A stretch of 39,862 nucleotides of DNA from DATBDE01 sp036270095 (GCA_036270095.1 DATBDE010000116.1:1-39862); one strand, 5' to 3'; shown: positions 10,374-19,043, numbered from the stretch's first letter. Made by a program: numbers and translations. The notes: a model not told the origin generated them from the sequence alone.

Positions 10374-11258
10374 CTAACCCGCGGCGGGGAGCCGTCCGGG
10401 GTCCTTGTCGATGTCGCGGTGGGCGACCTCGACCAGGTACCCGTCGGCGTCGCGGTAGCGCTGGGCGAGCGCCTCGGCGATGACCACCGACCGGTGGCGG
10501 CCGCCGGTGCAGCCGATCCCGATCACCAGGTGGGCCTTGCCCTCCAGCACGTACTGGGGCAGCAGGTAGTCGAGGAGCGGGAACAGGTGCCCGTAGAAGT
10601 CGTCCAGCGCGCCGTCGCGGTTGACGTAGGCCACGATGCGCTCGTCGAGGCCGGTCAGCGGGCGCAGCTTGACCTCGTAGTGCGGGTTGGGCAGGAAGCG
10701 CACGTCGAGGATGAGATCGGCGTCGCGCAGTGGTCCGTGCTTGTGGCCGAACGAGCTGAAGCGCACAGCCAGGTGGTTCGAGGTCTGCTTGGGCAGGACC
10801 TCGTCGGCCAGGCGGTGGCGCAGATGCCCGGGGCGCAGGCCGGTGGTATCGAGCACGTAGTCGGCGGTGCCGCGCAGCGGCGCGACTAGCGCGCGCTCCG
10901 CCGCGATGCCCTCGGCCACGCTGCCGCTCGTGGCCAGCGGGTGGCGGCGGCGGGTCTCCCGGTAGCGAGTGATCAGCGTCGGCTCGTCGGCCTCGAGGAA
11001 CAGCACCTGCAGGTTCACGCCGGCGTCCCGCAGCTCGTCGGCCACCTCAACCAGCGACTCGAAGTACTCGCCGCCGCGCGCGTCGCACACCACGGCGGCG
11101 CACTCGACCTTCGAGCCCTCGTGCATGAACAGCTCGGCCAGGGAGCGCAGCATGCCCGGCGGGATGTTGTCGACGCAGAAGTAGCCGGCGTCCTCGAAGA
11201 ACTGCATCGCCGTCGACTTCCCCGCCCCCGAGTACCCGGTGATGAGGACGAGGTCCAC
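10374..11258 (-). CDS. rapZ: RapZ-family nucleotide-binding protein
   Basis: A 294-aa P-loop protein (RapZ/YvcJ family). The Walker A motif GYSGAGKS is at residues 8-15, DNIPP near 30, and the C-terminal RapZ domain carries SSFGHKHG, DVRFLPNPHY and IGIGCTGGRHRSV. In enterobacteria RapZ controls GlmS through small RNAs and binds amino-sugar phosphate; in actinobacteria the role is less clear. It begins 2 bp after the uvrC stop, so the two are cotranscribed. The usual partners yvcK/cofD-like and whiA, expected downstream, are missing; gap follows directly. Confidence 0.93.
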   Translation of the reverse strand: MDLVLITGYSGAGKSTAMQFFEDAGYFCVDNIPPGMLRSLAELFMHEGSKVECAAVVCDARGGEYFESLVEVADELRDAGVNLQVLFLEADEPTLITRYRETRRRHPLATSGSVAEGIAAERALVAPLRGTADYVLDTTGLRPGHLRHRLADEVLPKQTSNHLAVRFSSFGHKHGPLRDADLILDVRFLPNPHYEVKLRPLTGLDERIVAYVNRDGALDDFYGHLFPLLDYLLPQYVLEGKAHLVIGIGCTGGRHRSVVIAEALAQRYRDADGYLVEVAHRDIDKDPGRLPAAG

Positions 11259-11260
11259 GC

Positions 11261-13144
11261 CTAGCCCCCGGTCCGGTGCAGCTGGGCGTAGAGGTCGCGG
11301 GCGACCTTGCCGGGCACGCCGGGCACCGCCTCGAGCTCCTCGCGGCTGGCGCTGAGCACGCCGTCGGGCGAGCCGAAGTGCTTGAGCAGCGCGCGCTTGC
11401 GCGACGGGCCGATGCCGGGGAGCTTGTCGAAGATCGACCCGGTCATCGCCCGGTCGCGGCGCGAGCGGTGGTGCTCGATGGCGAACCGGTGGGCCTCGTC
11501 GCGCACGCGCTGGAGCAGCTGCAGCTCGGGGGCGTCGTGCCCGAGCACGAGCGGCGCGGCGCGCCCGGGCAGGAAGACTTCCTCGATCCGCTTGGCCAGC
11601 GAGATGATCGTCACCCAGCGCTGGCGGAAGGGGTCGAGCGCCTTGAGGCCGGCGGCGAGCTGGCCGCGGCCGCCGTCGATGAGGATCACGTTGGGCAGCG
11701 CTGCGAAGGAGGCGTTGTAGGCGGGGTCGTGCGGCGAGAGGTCGATCTGCCGCTCGTAGTTCGCAAGCCGACGCGAGAGCACCTCCTCCATGGCCGCGTA
11801 GTCATCGGGAACGCCCTCCTCGAGCGAGCGGATGCGGAAGCGGCGGTAATCGGACTTCTTCGGTGCCCCGCCCTCGAACACGACCATCGAGGCCACCGTC
11901 TGCGTGCCCAGGAGGTTGGAGATGTCAAAGCCCTCGATGCGCAGCGGGATGGTGTCGAGGCCGAGGGCCTCCTGCAGGCCGTCCAGCGCCTCGACCCGGC
12001 TCTGGCGCCGGCGCTCGTCGCGCAGGCGCTCCTGGTCGAGGGCCAGGCGCGCGTTGCGCTCGGCCAGCTCGACGATGCGGCGCTTGTCGCCGCGCTCGGC
12101 CGAGCGTACCTCGACCTTGGCCTCGCGGCGGGCGCTGAGCGCCTCGGCCAGCGCCGAGGTGAGCGTCAGGCCGCGCGGGACGATGACCTGCGGCGGGATC
12201 GACATGGCGGTGGCGTAGTACTGGAGGACGAACTCCTCGACCACCTCGTCGAGGCCGCGCCCGGCCTCGTTCGCGAGGTAGAAGGACTGGCGGTCCGAGA
12301 GCACGCCGTCGCGGACCTGGAAGACCTGGGCGTTGGCGTCCGGCCCCTCCATGGCCACGGCGATGGCGTCGAGCGTGCCCACCGACTCGCGGGCGACGCG
12401 CTGGCGCTCGAGCAGGGCGCGGACGGCGTGCAGGCGGTTGCGGTCGAGCGCGGCCTGCTCGAAGAGCTGGTCGTCGGCGGCGGCGCGCATGCGCTGCTCG
12501 AGCTCGCGCTCGATGTGGCGGTAGCGGCCGGAGAGGAAGTCCATGACGCCGCCGATAGCCTCGCCGTAGCGCTCCTCGTCGACGTAGCCCACGCAGGGGG
12601 CCTCGCAGCGCTTGATGTAGTAGTCGAGGCAGGGCGAGCCCGAGCGGCGGCCGGGCTCGGCGCCGTTGCAAGAGCGGAAGAGGAAGATCTTGCCCAGCAG
12701 GTCGAGCGTCTCGCGCGTCTTCTTGGCGTTGCTGTACGGCCCGAAGTAGGCGCGGTCGCGGCGGTGGCGCTCGCGCGTGAAGTACACGCGCGGGAAGGGC
12801 TCGTCCAGCGAGATCCCGATGTAGGGGTACGACTTGTCGTCGCGCAGGCGGATGTTGAAGCGCGGCCGGTAGCGGTGGATGAACTCCTGCTCGGCCAGGA
12901 AGGCCTCGGCCTCGGTCGCCGTGACCACGGTCTCGATCGACTCGATCTGCCCCGGCAGGTCGGTGTGGCCGGCGTAGGCCGCGCCGCGGCCGCTGCCGAA
13001 GTGCGACGCCACCCGCTTGCGGATGCTCTTGGCCTTCCCGACGTAGATCACGCGCCCATCCGCGTCGCGGAACAGGTACACGCCCGGCGAGTCGGGAAGC
13101 TGCCGGCGCTGCTCGGCGAGATCGGGCTTGGTGGGCGTGGCCAT
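11261..13144 (-). CDS. uvrC: Excinuclease ABC subunit C
   Basis: A 627-aa nucleotide excision repair endonuclease. The GIY-YIG domain is at the N-terminus (SPGVYLFRD, VIYVGKAKSIRKRV), followed by a Cys cluster (CNGAEPG, CLDYYIKRCEAPC), the UVR interaction helix near residue 205, the RNase H-like nuclease domain (RIEGFDISNLLGT, LIDGGRGQL, RDEAHRFAI) and C-terminal helix-hairpin-helix repeats (LPGIGPSRKRALLKHFGS). ATG 13144 matches the family start. The Shine-Dalgarno-like GAGGA abuts the ATG inside a small hairpin at 13145-13160. It is followed by rapZ. Confidence 0.97.
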   Translation of the reverse strand: MATPTKPDLAEQRRQLPDSPGVYLFRDADGRVIYVGKAKSIRKRVASHFGSGRGAAYAGHTDLPGQIESIETVVTATEAEAFLAEQEFIHRYRPRFNIRLRDDKSYPYIGISLDEPFPRVYFTRERHRRDRAYFGPYSNAKKTRETLDLLGKIFLFRSCNGAEPGRRSGSPCLDYYIKRCEAPCVGYVDEERYGEAIGGVMDFLSGRYRHIERELEQRMRAAADDQLFEQAALDRNRLHAVRALLERQRVARESVGTLDAIAVAMEGPDANAQVFQVRDGVLSDRQSFYLANEAGRGLDEVVEEFVLQYYATAMSIPPQVIVPRGLTLTSALAEALSARREAKVEVRSAERGDKRRIVELAERNARLALDQERLRDERRRQSRVEALDGLQEALGLDTIPLRIEGFDISNLLGTQTVASMVVFEGGAPKKSDYRRFRIRSLEEGVPDDYAAMEEVLSRRLANYERQIDLSPHDPAYNASFAALPNVILIDGGRGQLAAGLKALDPFRQRWVTIISLAKRIEEVFLPGRAAPLVLGHDAPELQLLQRVRDEAHRFAIEHHRSRRDRAMTGSIFDKLPGIGPSRKRALLKHFGSPDGVLSASREELEAVPGVPGKVARDLYAQLHRTGG

Positions 13145-13160
13145 TCCTCGAAAGCGAGGA
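13145..13160 (-). promoter_or_regulatory. Hairpin overlapping the uvrC ribosome-binding region
   Basis: TCCTCG and CGAGGA pair perfectly around a 4-nt loop, directly before the uvrC ATG. The right arm on the minus strand holds the only Shine-Dalgarno-like bases. TATCCT (plus 13157-13162), overlapping the left arm, could be a -10 box. If so, the transcript would start inside or after the hairpin and the hairpin would not form. Confidence 0.25.
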
Positions 13161-13173
13161 TAGGCCGGGGCGC

Positions 13174-13542
13174 TCAGGCGTCGGTGACCGTGCCCGTGCG
13201 CAGGTCGATCGTGTGCTGGGTGGTCGAGCCGTCGACGCCGGGCGGACAGGCGGCCTTGCACTCGGGGACGTAGGACTCGGTCCAGGTGACGGTGCTGCGG
13301 CCGACGGCGTCGATGGTGACCGGGTTGTAGAGGCCGACGTCGTCGGCGAGATACCAGCGGCGGCCGTTCGGGCGCAGGCAGGCGGACACGCGGTCGCCGT
13401 TCTGGGCCACGAGCACGGTGCGCGTGCGCTTCAGCGCGGTGCCGCCCTTCGCCACACGGCAGCGGTTCTTGCTGGCCTGGGCCGGGCCGGCGACCAGGAG
13501 CAGGGGCACGACGGAGAGGGCGAGGGCGGTGAGCTTGCGCAT
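13174..13542 (-). CDS. Small secreted protein of unknown function
   Basis: A 122-aa protein with a clear signal peptide: MRKLTALALS, a hydrophobic core, then VAGPAQA, with cleavage predicted after residue 23. The mature part is about 99 residues with four Cys (near 28, 55, 94 and 98), probably two disulfides, and several Thr/Val-rich beta strands ending in TTQHTIDLRTGTVTD. I do not recognise a family. A TAGCTT box 8 nt before ATG 13542 suggests leaderless transcription. It diverges from the molybdopterin oxidoreductase gene 43 bp away. Confidence 0.7.
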   Translation of the reverse strand: MRKLTALALSVVPLLLVAGPAQASKNRCRVAKGGTALKRTRTVLVAQNGDRVSACLRPNGRRWYLADDVGLYNPVTIDAVGRSTVTWTESYVPECKAACPPGVDGSTTQHTIDLRTGTVTDA

Positions 13543-13550
13543 TTCGCGAC

Positions 13551-13556
13551 AAGCTA
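13551..13556 (-). promoter_or_regulatory. TANNNT -10 box (TAGCTT) of the secreted-protein gene
   Basis: On the minus strand TAGCTT lies 8 nt before ATG 13542. It is back to back with the plus-strand TACGCT at 13574-13579. Confidence 0.4.
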
Positions 13557-13573
13557 TCCGGCGGGCGCGGAGT

Positions 13574-13579
13574 TACGCT
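13574..13579 (+). promoter_or_regulatory. TANNNT -10 box (TACGCT) of the molybdopterin oxidoreductase gene
   Basis: TACGCT ends 6 nt before ATG 13586 and there is no Shine-Dalgarno, so a leaderless start is expected. Confidence 0.45.
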
Positions 13580-13585
13580 CCTGCC

Positions 13586-15775
13586 ATGATCGCCCACCGG
13601 ACGTGCCCGCTGTGCGAAGCGACGTGTGGCCTCGCGATCGAGGTCGCCGACGGGCGGGTGGAGCGCATCCGCGGCGACGCCGAGGACGTGTTCTCACACG
13701 GCTTCCTGTGCCCCAAGGGGGTCTCGCTCAAGCCCCTGCACGAGGACCCCGACCGGCTGCGCGTGCCGCTGGTTGATGGTGACGAGGCCACCTGGGACGA
13801 CGCCTTCGCGGTCATCGACGAGCGGCTCGGGGCGGTGCGCGCGGCCGGCGGCGACGACAGCGTCGCCATGTACCTGGGCAACCCCACCGCGCACTCCTTC
13901 TCGGCTTCGCTCTACAGCCGCCCGCTGCTCAAGGCGCTGGGCACGAAGAACCTCTACACGGCCTCGACCGTCGACCAGATGCCCAAGCAGGTCGCGGCCG
14001 GGCTCATGTTCGGCGGCGGGCTGAGCGTGCCGGTGCCCGACGTGGATCGCACCGACTACCTGCTCGTGCTCGGGGCCAACCCGCTGGCCTCCAACGGATC
14101 GCTGATGACCGCGCCGGACATGCGCGGGCGGCTGCGCGCGCTACGCGCCCGCGCCGGACGGGTCGTGGTCGTCGACCCGCGGCGCTCGCGCACGGCTGAG
14201 GAGGCCGACGAGCACCTGTTCATCCGGCCCGGCACCGACGCCCTGTTCCTGTTCGCGCTCGTGCACGTGCTCGAGGCCGAGGGCCTGGTCACACCCGTCG
14301 ACCACCTCGTCGGCGTCGACGACGTCCTGGCGCTGGCGGCCGACTTCGCGCCCGGCCCGGTGGCCGACGCGACCGGGATCCCGGCGGCGACCATCGAGCG
14401 CGTGGCGCGCTCGCTCGCGGGTGCCCCGCGCGCGGCGGTCTACGGCCGCATCGGCACCTGCACGCAGGAGTTCGGGACGCTGGCCTCGTGGTTGGTCGAC
14501 GTGCTCAACGCGCTCACCGGCAACCTCGACCGCGTGGGCGGGGCGATGTTCCCGCGCGCGGCCGCGGGCGCGTCCAACACGCAGGGGCCGGGCGGGCGCG
14601 GCAAGGGCTTCCGGACCGGGCGCTGGCATTCGCGGGTGCGCGGGGCGCCCGAGGTGTTCGGCGAGCTGCCGGTCGGGGTGCTGGCGGAGGAGATCGAGAC
14701 GCCGGGCGAGGGCCAGGTCCGGGCGCTGATCACCAACGCGGGCAACCCGGTGCTGTCCACGCCCGACGGCGCGCGGCTGGACCGGGCCCTGAAGGGCCTG
14801 GACTTCATGCTCTCGCTCGACATCTACCTCAACGAGACCACGCGGCACGCCGACGTCGTGCTGCCGGCGCCCTCGCCGCTGGCGCGCTCGCACTACGACC
14901 TCGCGCTCTACCAGCTGGCCATCCGCAACGTGGCCAACTACTCGGCGCCGGTGCTCGACGCCGAAGCGGCGGGCGAGCCGCCGGACGAGTGGCGCACGCT
15001 GCTGCGGCTGGCCGGCGTCGCCGGCGGGGCGGGGCCGGACGTCGACGTCGACGCGCTGGACCGATTCGTCGCCGGGGAGGTCATCCGCCGGGTCGGGCGC
15101 GACCCCGAGGAGGAGCTCGCCGCGCTGAAGCCGCGCGTGGGCCCCGAGCGCATCCTCGACTTGATGCTGCGCACCGGGCCCTACGAGCTCACGCTGGCCG
15201 ACCTCGAGGCCGCCCCGCACGGGATCGACCTCGGCCCCCTGCAGCCCCGCCTGCCCGAGGTGCTGCGCACGCTGTCGGGGAAGGTCGAGCTCGCGCCCGA
15301 GACGATCGTCGCCGACGTGCCGCGGTTGCGCGCGGCGCTACGGCGTTCGCCCAACGGCGAGGTCGTGCTCATCGGCCGCCGCCAGCTGCGCTCCAACAAC
15401 TCGTGGATGCACAACCTCGACCTGCTCGTGCGCGGGCCGGCGCGGTGCACGCTGCACGTCCACCCCGACACCGCCGCGCGCCTCGGGCTCTCCGACGGCG
15501 CCGACGCGACCGTGCGCTCGGGCGTCGGCGAGGTCGTTGCGCCAGTCGAGGTAACCGACGCGATCATGCCCGGCGTGGTCTCGATCCCCCACGGCTGGGG
15601 CCACGACGTGGCGGGGACGAAGCAATCGGTCGCGCGCGCGCACGCGGGTGTGAACTGCAACCTGCTCACCGGGAGCGCCGAGCTCGAGCCGCTGTCGGGT
15701 AACGCGATCCTCAACGGCGTGCCGGTGGAGGTGGAGCCGGTTGAGCAAGCGGTGCTCGTGGGCCCAGGGGCCTGA
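13586..15775 (+). CDS. Molybdopterin-dependent oxidoreductase with one [4Fe-4S] cluster
   Basis: A 729-aa DMSO-reductase-superfamily enzyme (formate dehydrogenase/nitrate reductase-like). The N-terminal Fe4S4 module CPLCEATC...CPKG has Cys at 7, 10, 14 and 42. Molybdopterin-binding blocks follow (VLGANPLASNG, VVVDPRRSRTAEEAD, FIRPGTDALFL), then the C-terminal molydop-binding domain (IGRRQLRSNNSWMHN, HVHPDTAARLG, SIPHGWGH). At the usual metal-ligand position the chain reads ASTVDQMPKQ, with no Cys or Sec, so the ligand is probably Ser, Asp or none. No Tat signal is present, so it is cytoplasmic. The electron donor or acceptor is unknown. It starts a run continuing with tag. Confidence 0.9.
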   Translation: MIAHRTCPLCEATCGLAIEVADGRVERIRGDAEDVFSHGFLCPKGVSLKPLHEDPDRLRVPLVDGDEATWDDAFAVIDERLGAVRAAGGDDSVAMYLGNPTAHSFSASLYSRPLLKALGTKNLYTASTVDQMPKQVAAGLMFGGGLSVPVPDVDRTDYLLVLGANPLASNGSLMTAPDMRGRLRALRARAGRVVVVDPRRSRTAEEADEHLFIRPGTDALFLFALVHVLEAEGLVTPVDHLVGVDDVLALAADFAPGPVADATGIPAATIERVARSLAGAPRAAVYGRIGTCTQEFGTLASWLVDVLNALTGNLDRVGGAMFPRAAAGASNTQGPGGRGKGFRTGRWHSRVRGAPEVFGELPVGVLAEEIETPGEGQVRALITNAGNPVLSTPDGARLDRALKGLDFMLSLDIYLNETTRHADVVLPAPSPLARSHYDLALYQLAIRNVANYSAPVLDAEAAGEPPDEWRTLLRLAGVAGGAGPDVDVDALDRFVAGEVIRRVGRDPEEELAALKPRVGPERILDLMLRTGPYELTLADLEAAPHGIDLGPLQPRLPEVLRTLSGKVELAPETIVADVPRLRAALRRSPNGEVVLIGRRQLRSNNSWMHNLDLLVRGPARCTLHVHPDTAARLGLSDGADATVRSGVGEVVAPVEVTDAIMPGVVSIPHGWGHDVAGTKQSVARAHAGVNCNLLTGSAELEPLSGNAILNGVPVEVEPVEQAVLVGPGA

Positions 15776-16334
15776 GTACCTCCCCTACCACGACGAGGAG
15801 TGGGGGCGGCCGGTCGTCGCCGACGACGCGTTGTTCGAGCGGCTGTGCCTGGAGGGGTTCCAGTCCGGGCTCTCGTGGCTCACCATTCTGCGCAAGCGCC
15901 CGGCCTTCCGGGCGGCGTTCGCGGACTTCTCGATCGACGCCGTCGCCGGGTTCGGCGCGCGCGACGCGCGGCGGCTGCTGGCCGACGCGGGCATCGTGCG
16001 CAACCGGCAGAAGATCGAGGCGACGATCGCGAACGCGCGGGCCGCGGCGGAGCTGCGCTCCGACGGCGGCTTGGCCGCGCTGGTGTGGGGCTTCCGGCCG
16101 CAGGGGCGGCGGCGGGCGCCGCGCACGGGCGCGGACGTGCCCGCGACGACGCCGGAGTCGACCGCCTTGTCGCGCGAGCTCAAGGGCCGCGGATTCCGGT
16201 TCGTCGGCCCGACGACCGTGTACGCGGCCATGCAGGCGTGCGGCGTGGTCAACGACCACGTGCTCGGCTGCGTGGTGCGCGGCGAGGTCGAGCGTCAGCG
16301 GCGCGCAGCGCTCGCTACCGTGCCGCGGGCGTGA
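15741..16334 (+). CDS. tag: DNA-3-methyladenine glycosylase I
   Basis: A 197-aa base-excision repair enzyme that removes 3-methyladenine from DNA. The Tag zinc site is complete: Cys5 and His17 at the N-terminus (RCSWAQGPEYLPYHDEEWG) and His173/Cys177 near the end (NDHVLGC). The helix-hairpin-helix core is visible around GFQSGLSWLTILRKR. The TTG start overlaps the upstream oxidoreductase gene by 35 bp, with GGAG just before it; the family begins at this residue, which supports the unusual start. The stop overlaps the next GTG. Confidence 0.94.
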   Translation: MSKRCSWAQGPEYLPYHDEEWGRPVVADDALFERLCLEGFQSGLSWLTILRKRPAFRAAFADFSIDAVAGFGARDARRLLADAGIVRNRQKIEATIANARAAAELRSDGGLAALVWGFRPQGRRRAPRTGADVPATTPESTALSRELKGRGFRFVGPTTVYAAMQACGVVNDHVLGCVVRGEVERQRRAALATVPRA

Positions 16335-17365
16335 GCCCCGCCCCGGTCAACCTCTACTCCGACACGCAGACCCGTCCCACCGATGGGATGCGGCAAGCCA
16401 TCGCCACCGCCGAGGTGGGCGACGAGCAGCGCGGCCTCGACCCCACGGTCAACGCCCTGCAGGAGCGGGTGGCGGAGCTGCTGGGCCAGGACGCCGCGCT
16501 GTTCCTGCCCTCGGGCTCGATGTGCAACGAGATCTCGATCCGCCTGCACACGCGCCCGGGCGGCGACGAGTACTACCTGCACCGCACCGCGCACCCGATC
16601 GTGGCCGAGGCGGGCGGGCCGGCGTTCCTGTCCGGCGCGATGATCCGCACCCTCGACGGCGAGGGCGGTATGTTCACGCCAGACGAGCTCGAGGGCGCGC
16701 TGCGCGCGCCGGGGAACCGCTACGAGCCGCGCTCGCGCTTGGTCTCCGTCGAGCAGACGACGAACCTGGCCGGCGGGCGGGTGTGGACGCGGGCGGGGAT
16801 CGACGCGGTGCTCGAGGTCGCCCGCAAGCACGGGCTCCGCGCGCACCTGGACGGCGCCCGGCTCATGAACGCGGTGGTGGCCTCGGGCGAGACCGCCGCC
16901 GCCTTCGCCTCCGGCTTCGACACCGCGTGGATCGACTTCACCAAGGGCCTGGGCGCGCCGGTGGGCGCGTGCCTGGCCGCCTCGCAGGAGCTCATCGACG
17001 AGGCCTGGCGCTACAAGCAGATGCTCGGCGGGGCGCTGCGCCAGGCCGGGATCGTGGCTGCGGGCGGGCTGTATGCGCTCGACCACCACGTCGATCGGCT
17101 GGCCGAGGACCACGCCAACGCGCGCACGCTGGCCGCGGGGCTGGCGGAGATCGACGGTGTCGCCATCGACGCGGACGTGGTCGAGACCAACATCGTGATC
17201 TTCGACGTCGCCGACTCCGCCACGCTCGTTGCCCGGCTCGCAGTCGCCGGGGTCGAGATGAGCCGGTTCGGGCCCACGCGCGTGCGCGCCGTGACCCACC
17301 TGGATGTGGACGCGGACGGGATCGACCGCGCGCTCGTCGCCGTGCGCGACGCGCTGCGCGAATGA
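16331..17365 (+). CDS. Low-specificity threonine aldolase (PLP-dependent)
   Basis: A 344-aa fold-type I PLP enzyme cleaving threonine or allo-threonine to glycine and acetaldehyde. N-terminal SDTQTRPT, FLPSGSMCN (PLP phosphate loop), HLDGAR with Asp174 holding the pyridine nitrogen, and DFTKGLGAPVG with the Schiff-base Lys205 match the family. Related beta-eliminating lyases share the fold, so exact substrate specificity is inferred. GTG 16331 and the stop both lie in 4-bp overlaps with neighbours, making a tag-aldolase-hotdog unit. Confidence 0.9.
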   Translation: MSPAPVNLYSDTQTRPTDGMRQAIATAEVGDEQRGLDPTVNALQERVAELLGQDAALFLPSGSMCNEISIRLHTRPGGDEYYLHRTAHPIVAEAGGPAFLSGAMIRTLDGEGGMFTPDELEGALRAPGNRYEPRSRLVSVEQTTNLAGGRVWTRAGIDAVLEVARKHGLRAHLDGARLMNAVVASGETAAAFASGFDTAWIDFTKGLGAPVGACLAASQELIDEAWRYKQMLGGALRQAGIVAAGGLYALDHHVDRLAEDHANARTLAAGLAEIDGVAIDADVVETNIVIFDVADSATLVARLAVAGVEMSRFGPTRVRAVTHLDVDADGIDRALVAVRDALRE

Positions 17366-17871
17366 CGACGCCGCTCCCGTCGACGCCGTGCCCGCCGCCA
17401 CAGGACCTCCTCGACGACATGCTCTACGAGCCGGGCCCGTACCTGCTGCGCGAGCTGCTGGAGCTCGACGCGGAAGAGAGCCTGGTGCGGCTGGCGTTCG
17501 GCAGCGACCGCTCCCAGCCCATCACCGGCTCGCAGCGCGTGGGGCCGGGGCACCCGGCCCACGTCGCCGGGGCGCTCTTGGTGCACCTGACCGGCGCGGC
17601 GGGGTTCGTGCACGCCTACTACCTGCTGGGGCTGCGCCACCGCGACGGCTGGGTCGGCTTCGGCACCCACATCCATCGGGCGGTGTTCCGCAAGCTGATC
17701 ACGCCGGGTGAGGACTTCGAGATGACCTGCCGGGCGACGCGCGTGCGGCCGGGCCGCGACCGCTACATGGTCCGCTACGACCTCGAGGTGCGCCGCAACG
17801 GCGCCCGTTGCTACCAGGGCGACCAGAGCGCGGCCTGGATGCGCGGCACCGAGGGCCTCTCCCCCGGTTAG
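17362..17871 (+). CDS. Hotdog-fold protein, FabA/FabZ-like
   Basis: A 169-aa protein predicted to adopt a hotdog fold. GPGHPAHVAGALLVHLTGAAG resembles the active-site helix of 3-hydroxyacyl-ACP dehydratases (HFPxxPIxPG). The strands GWVGFGTHIHRAVFRKLITPGEDF and RYMVRYDLEVRRNGARCYQGD follow the FabZ order (a substrate strand, then the PGD turn). The catalytic His is plausible at GHP but the partner acid is not clear, so it may be an acyl-CoA binding or thioesterase-like relative. It overlaps the aldolase by ATGA and ends 10 bp from the convergent cupin gene. Confidence 0.65.
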   Translation: MTTPLPSTPCPPPQDLLDDMLYEPGPYLLRELLELDAEESLVRLAFGSDRSQPITGSQRVGPGHPAHVAGALLVHLTGAAGFVHAYYLLGLRHRDGWVGFGTHIHRAVFRKLITPGEDFEMTCRATRVRPGRDRYMVRYDLEVRRNGARCYQGDQSAAWMRGTEGLSPG

Positions 17872-17881
17872 CGCAGTGGGG

Positions 17882-18274
17882 TCAGGTCTCGTCGCCGGGG
17901 ACGTGCGCGTCGCGGCCGACGTAGCCGTCCTTGCCGCCGGCGATCACGTAGACGGCATCCTCGTCGCCGACGTTGCGCAATTTGCGCTCGGTCGGCGCGT
18001 CGACGCGCAGGAAGCCGCCGGGGCCGAGTACGACGCTGGTGCCGTCGCCGAACGCGAACTCCATCCGCCCCCGGTGGACGAAGTAGAGCTCCTCCTGCTC
18101 GTCGTGGTAGTGCCATCCGCCCTCGTAGCCGGCGGGCATGACGACGGCGTTGACGCCGAAGGCGGTGACGTCGAGGGCGCGGCGGACCTTGCGGAAGCCG
18201 TAGCCGTCGCCCATGGCGTCGAGGTGGGTGGCGGCGTAGCCGTCGCCGGTGACGGGGTCGGAGGGCTCGGACAT
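17882..18274 (-). CDS. Cupin-domain protein
   Basis: A 130-aa single-cupin protein. Motif 1 is GGWHYHDEQEELYFVHRG, with His55, His57, Glu61/62 and the spacing to Gly typical of a metal-binding cupin. Motif 2 is LGPGGFLRVDAPTERKLRN, where the usual His is replaced by Arg/Lys, so one metal ligand may be missing. The function is unknown; such proteins range from isomerases to ligand sensors. A TAGGAT box 6 nt before ATG 18274 indicates leaderless transcription. Confidence 0.85.
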   Translation of the reverse strand: MSEPSDPVTGDGYAATHLDAMGDGYGFRKVRRALDVTAFGVNAVVMPAGYEGGWHYHDEQEELYFVHRGRMEFAFGDGTSVVLGPGGFLRVDAPTERKLRNVGDEDAVYVIAGGKDGYVGRDAHVPGDET

Positions 18275-18280
18275 GGGGCG

Positions 18281-18286
18281 ATCCTA
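18281..18286 (-). promoter_or_regulatory. TANNNT -10 box (TAGGAT) of the cupin gene
   Basis: On the minus strand TAGGAT is followed by CGCCCC and then ATG 18274. The same CGCCCC spacer follows the lanB -10 box. Confidence 0.45.
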
Positions 18287-18329
18287 TGCCGGCGGCGCGC
18301 TCAACCCCGGCGCGGGCGAGGGGTCGCCG

Positions 18330-18464
18330 TCAGCTCAGGCCGATGAAGGGGCCACCGAGGTCGACCCGGACCAGGTTGCCACCACCGGTGGGGTTGCCGC
18401 AGGCCGGGCACACCTGGGCGACGCCGGGGCGATGGAGGGCGTCGATGAGGGCGTCGGGGTCCAT
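18330..18464 (-). CDS. 44-aa protein with a CPxC zinc-ribbon-like motif
   Basis: ATG 18464 opens 44 codons ending in TGA 18330-18332. The peptide contains a helix-like MDPDALIDALHRPG, then VCPACGNPTGGGN and LVRVDLGGPFIGLS. All but four codons end in G or C, as in the neighbouring genes. One Cys pair (CPAC) resembles half a zinc ribbon; a dimer or a partner would be needed to complete a site. An AAAGAT sequence 6 nt before the ATG fits the spacing, though not the first base, of the TANNNT pattern. It could be chance in GC-rich DNA, but codon use and context favour a real small gene. Confidence 0.45.
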   Translation of the reverse strand: MDPDALIDALHRPGVAQVCPACGNPTGGGNLVRVDLGGPFIGLS

Positions 18465-18534
18465 GGCGCGATCTTTGCAGGCCGTGTGACCCCATCACAC
18501 GAGTGGGGCCCGGTCGCCCCCACGCTGGACCGCG

Positions 18535-19011
18535 ATGGAGACCGAGATGCCGGTCGTGCTCCTCGGGCAGGTGTCCGACCACTCGATCGCCCCCAACCTC
18601 TACGTGATCGTCGCGCACGGCGTGCGGCACCGGCCCGACCTCGCCGCGGCCATGAACGCCAGCGTGGTCCTGCGGTTCGACGACGGCTACGCGCCGGTGC
18701 GGGTCGACTTCCGCGGCGACGAGGTCGAGGTCGGCGACGACCTCGGCGGCCCCGACCGCGCCTACGACCTCGAGGTCGGCGGGCGGATGGGCGACGTCAC
18801 CGCGCTGATCGCCGCGCCGCTGACCGGCGGGCTCCCGAAGCCGACGACGCGGCCGGGACGAGCGGCGCTGGCCCGGCTCGCCGACGGGCGCGTGGAGTTC
18901 GACGGCCCGCTCGCGCTGGGCCGCAAGCTGCTGCGGCTGCTCGCCATCGATGACGTCGCGGTAAGGGCGCCGAAGGAGTCCCGCGCCGAGCGGGCGGCCC
19001 AAGCGGGCTGA
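18535..19011 (+). CDS. SCP2-like (sterol-carrier-fold) small protein
   Basis: A 158-aa protein without a signal peptide. The segment ASVVLRFDDGYAPVRVDF, then a Gly/Asp-rich turn, YDLEVGGRMGDVTALIAAPL and finally GRVEFDGPLALGRKLLRLL follows the strand and helix order of SCP2-like lipid-binding proteins. I see no catalytic motif. The assignment rests on pattern rather than a fixed signature, so it is tentative. It is followed after 32 bp by the patatin gene, and a lipid-related role would fit that neighbour. Confidence 0.5.
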   Translation: METEMPVVLLGQVSDHSIAPNLYVIVAHGVRHRPDLAAAMNASVVLRFDDGYAPVRVDFRGDEVEVGDDLGGPDRAYDLEVGGRMGDVTALIAAPLTGGLPKPTTRPGRAALARLADGRVEFDGPLALGRKLLRLLAIDDVAVRAPKESRAERAAQAG

Positions 19012-19030
19012 CGAGGGCGCGGGCGGCCGG

Positions 19031-19036
19031 TACGCT
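19031..19036 (+). promoter_or_regulatory. TANNNT -10 box (TACGCT) of the patatin gene
   Basis: TACGCT ends 7 nt before GTG 19044, and no Shine-Dalgarno is present. Confidence 0.4.
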
Positions 19037-19043
19037 CGCGCCG

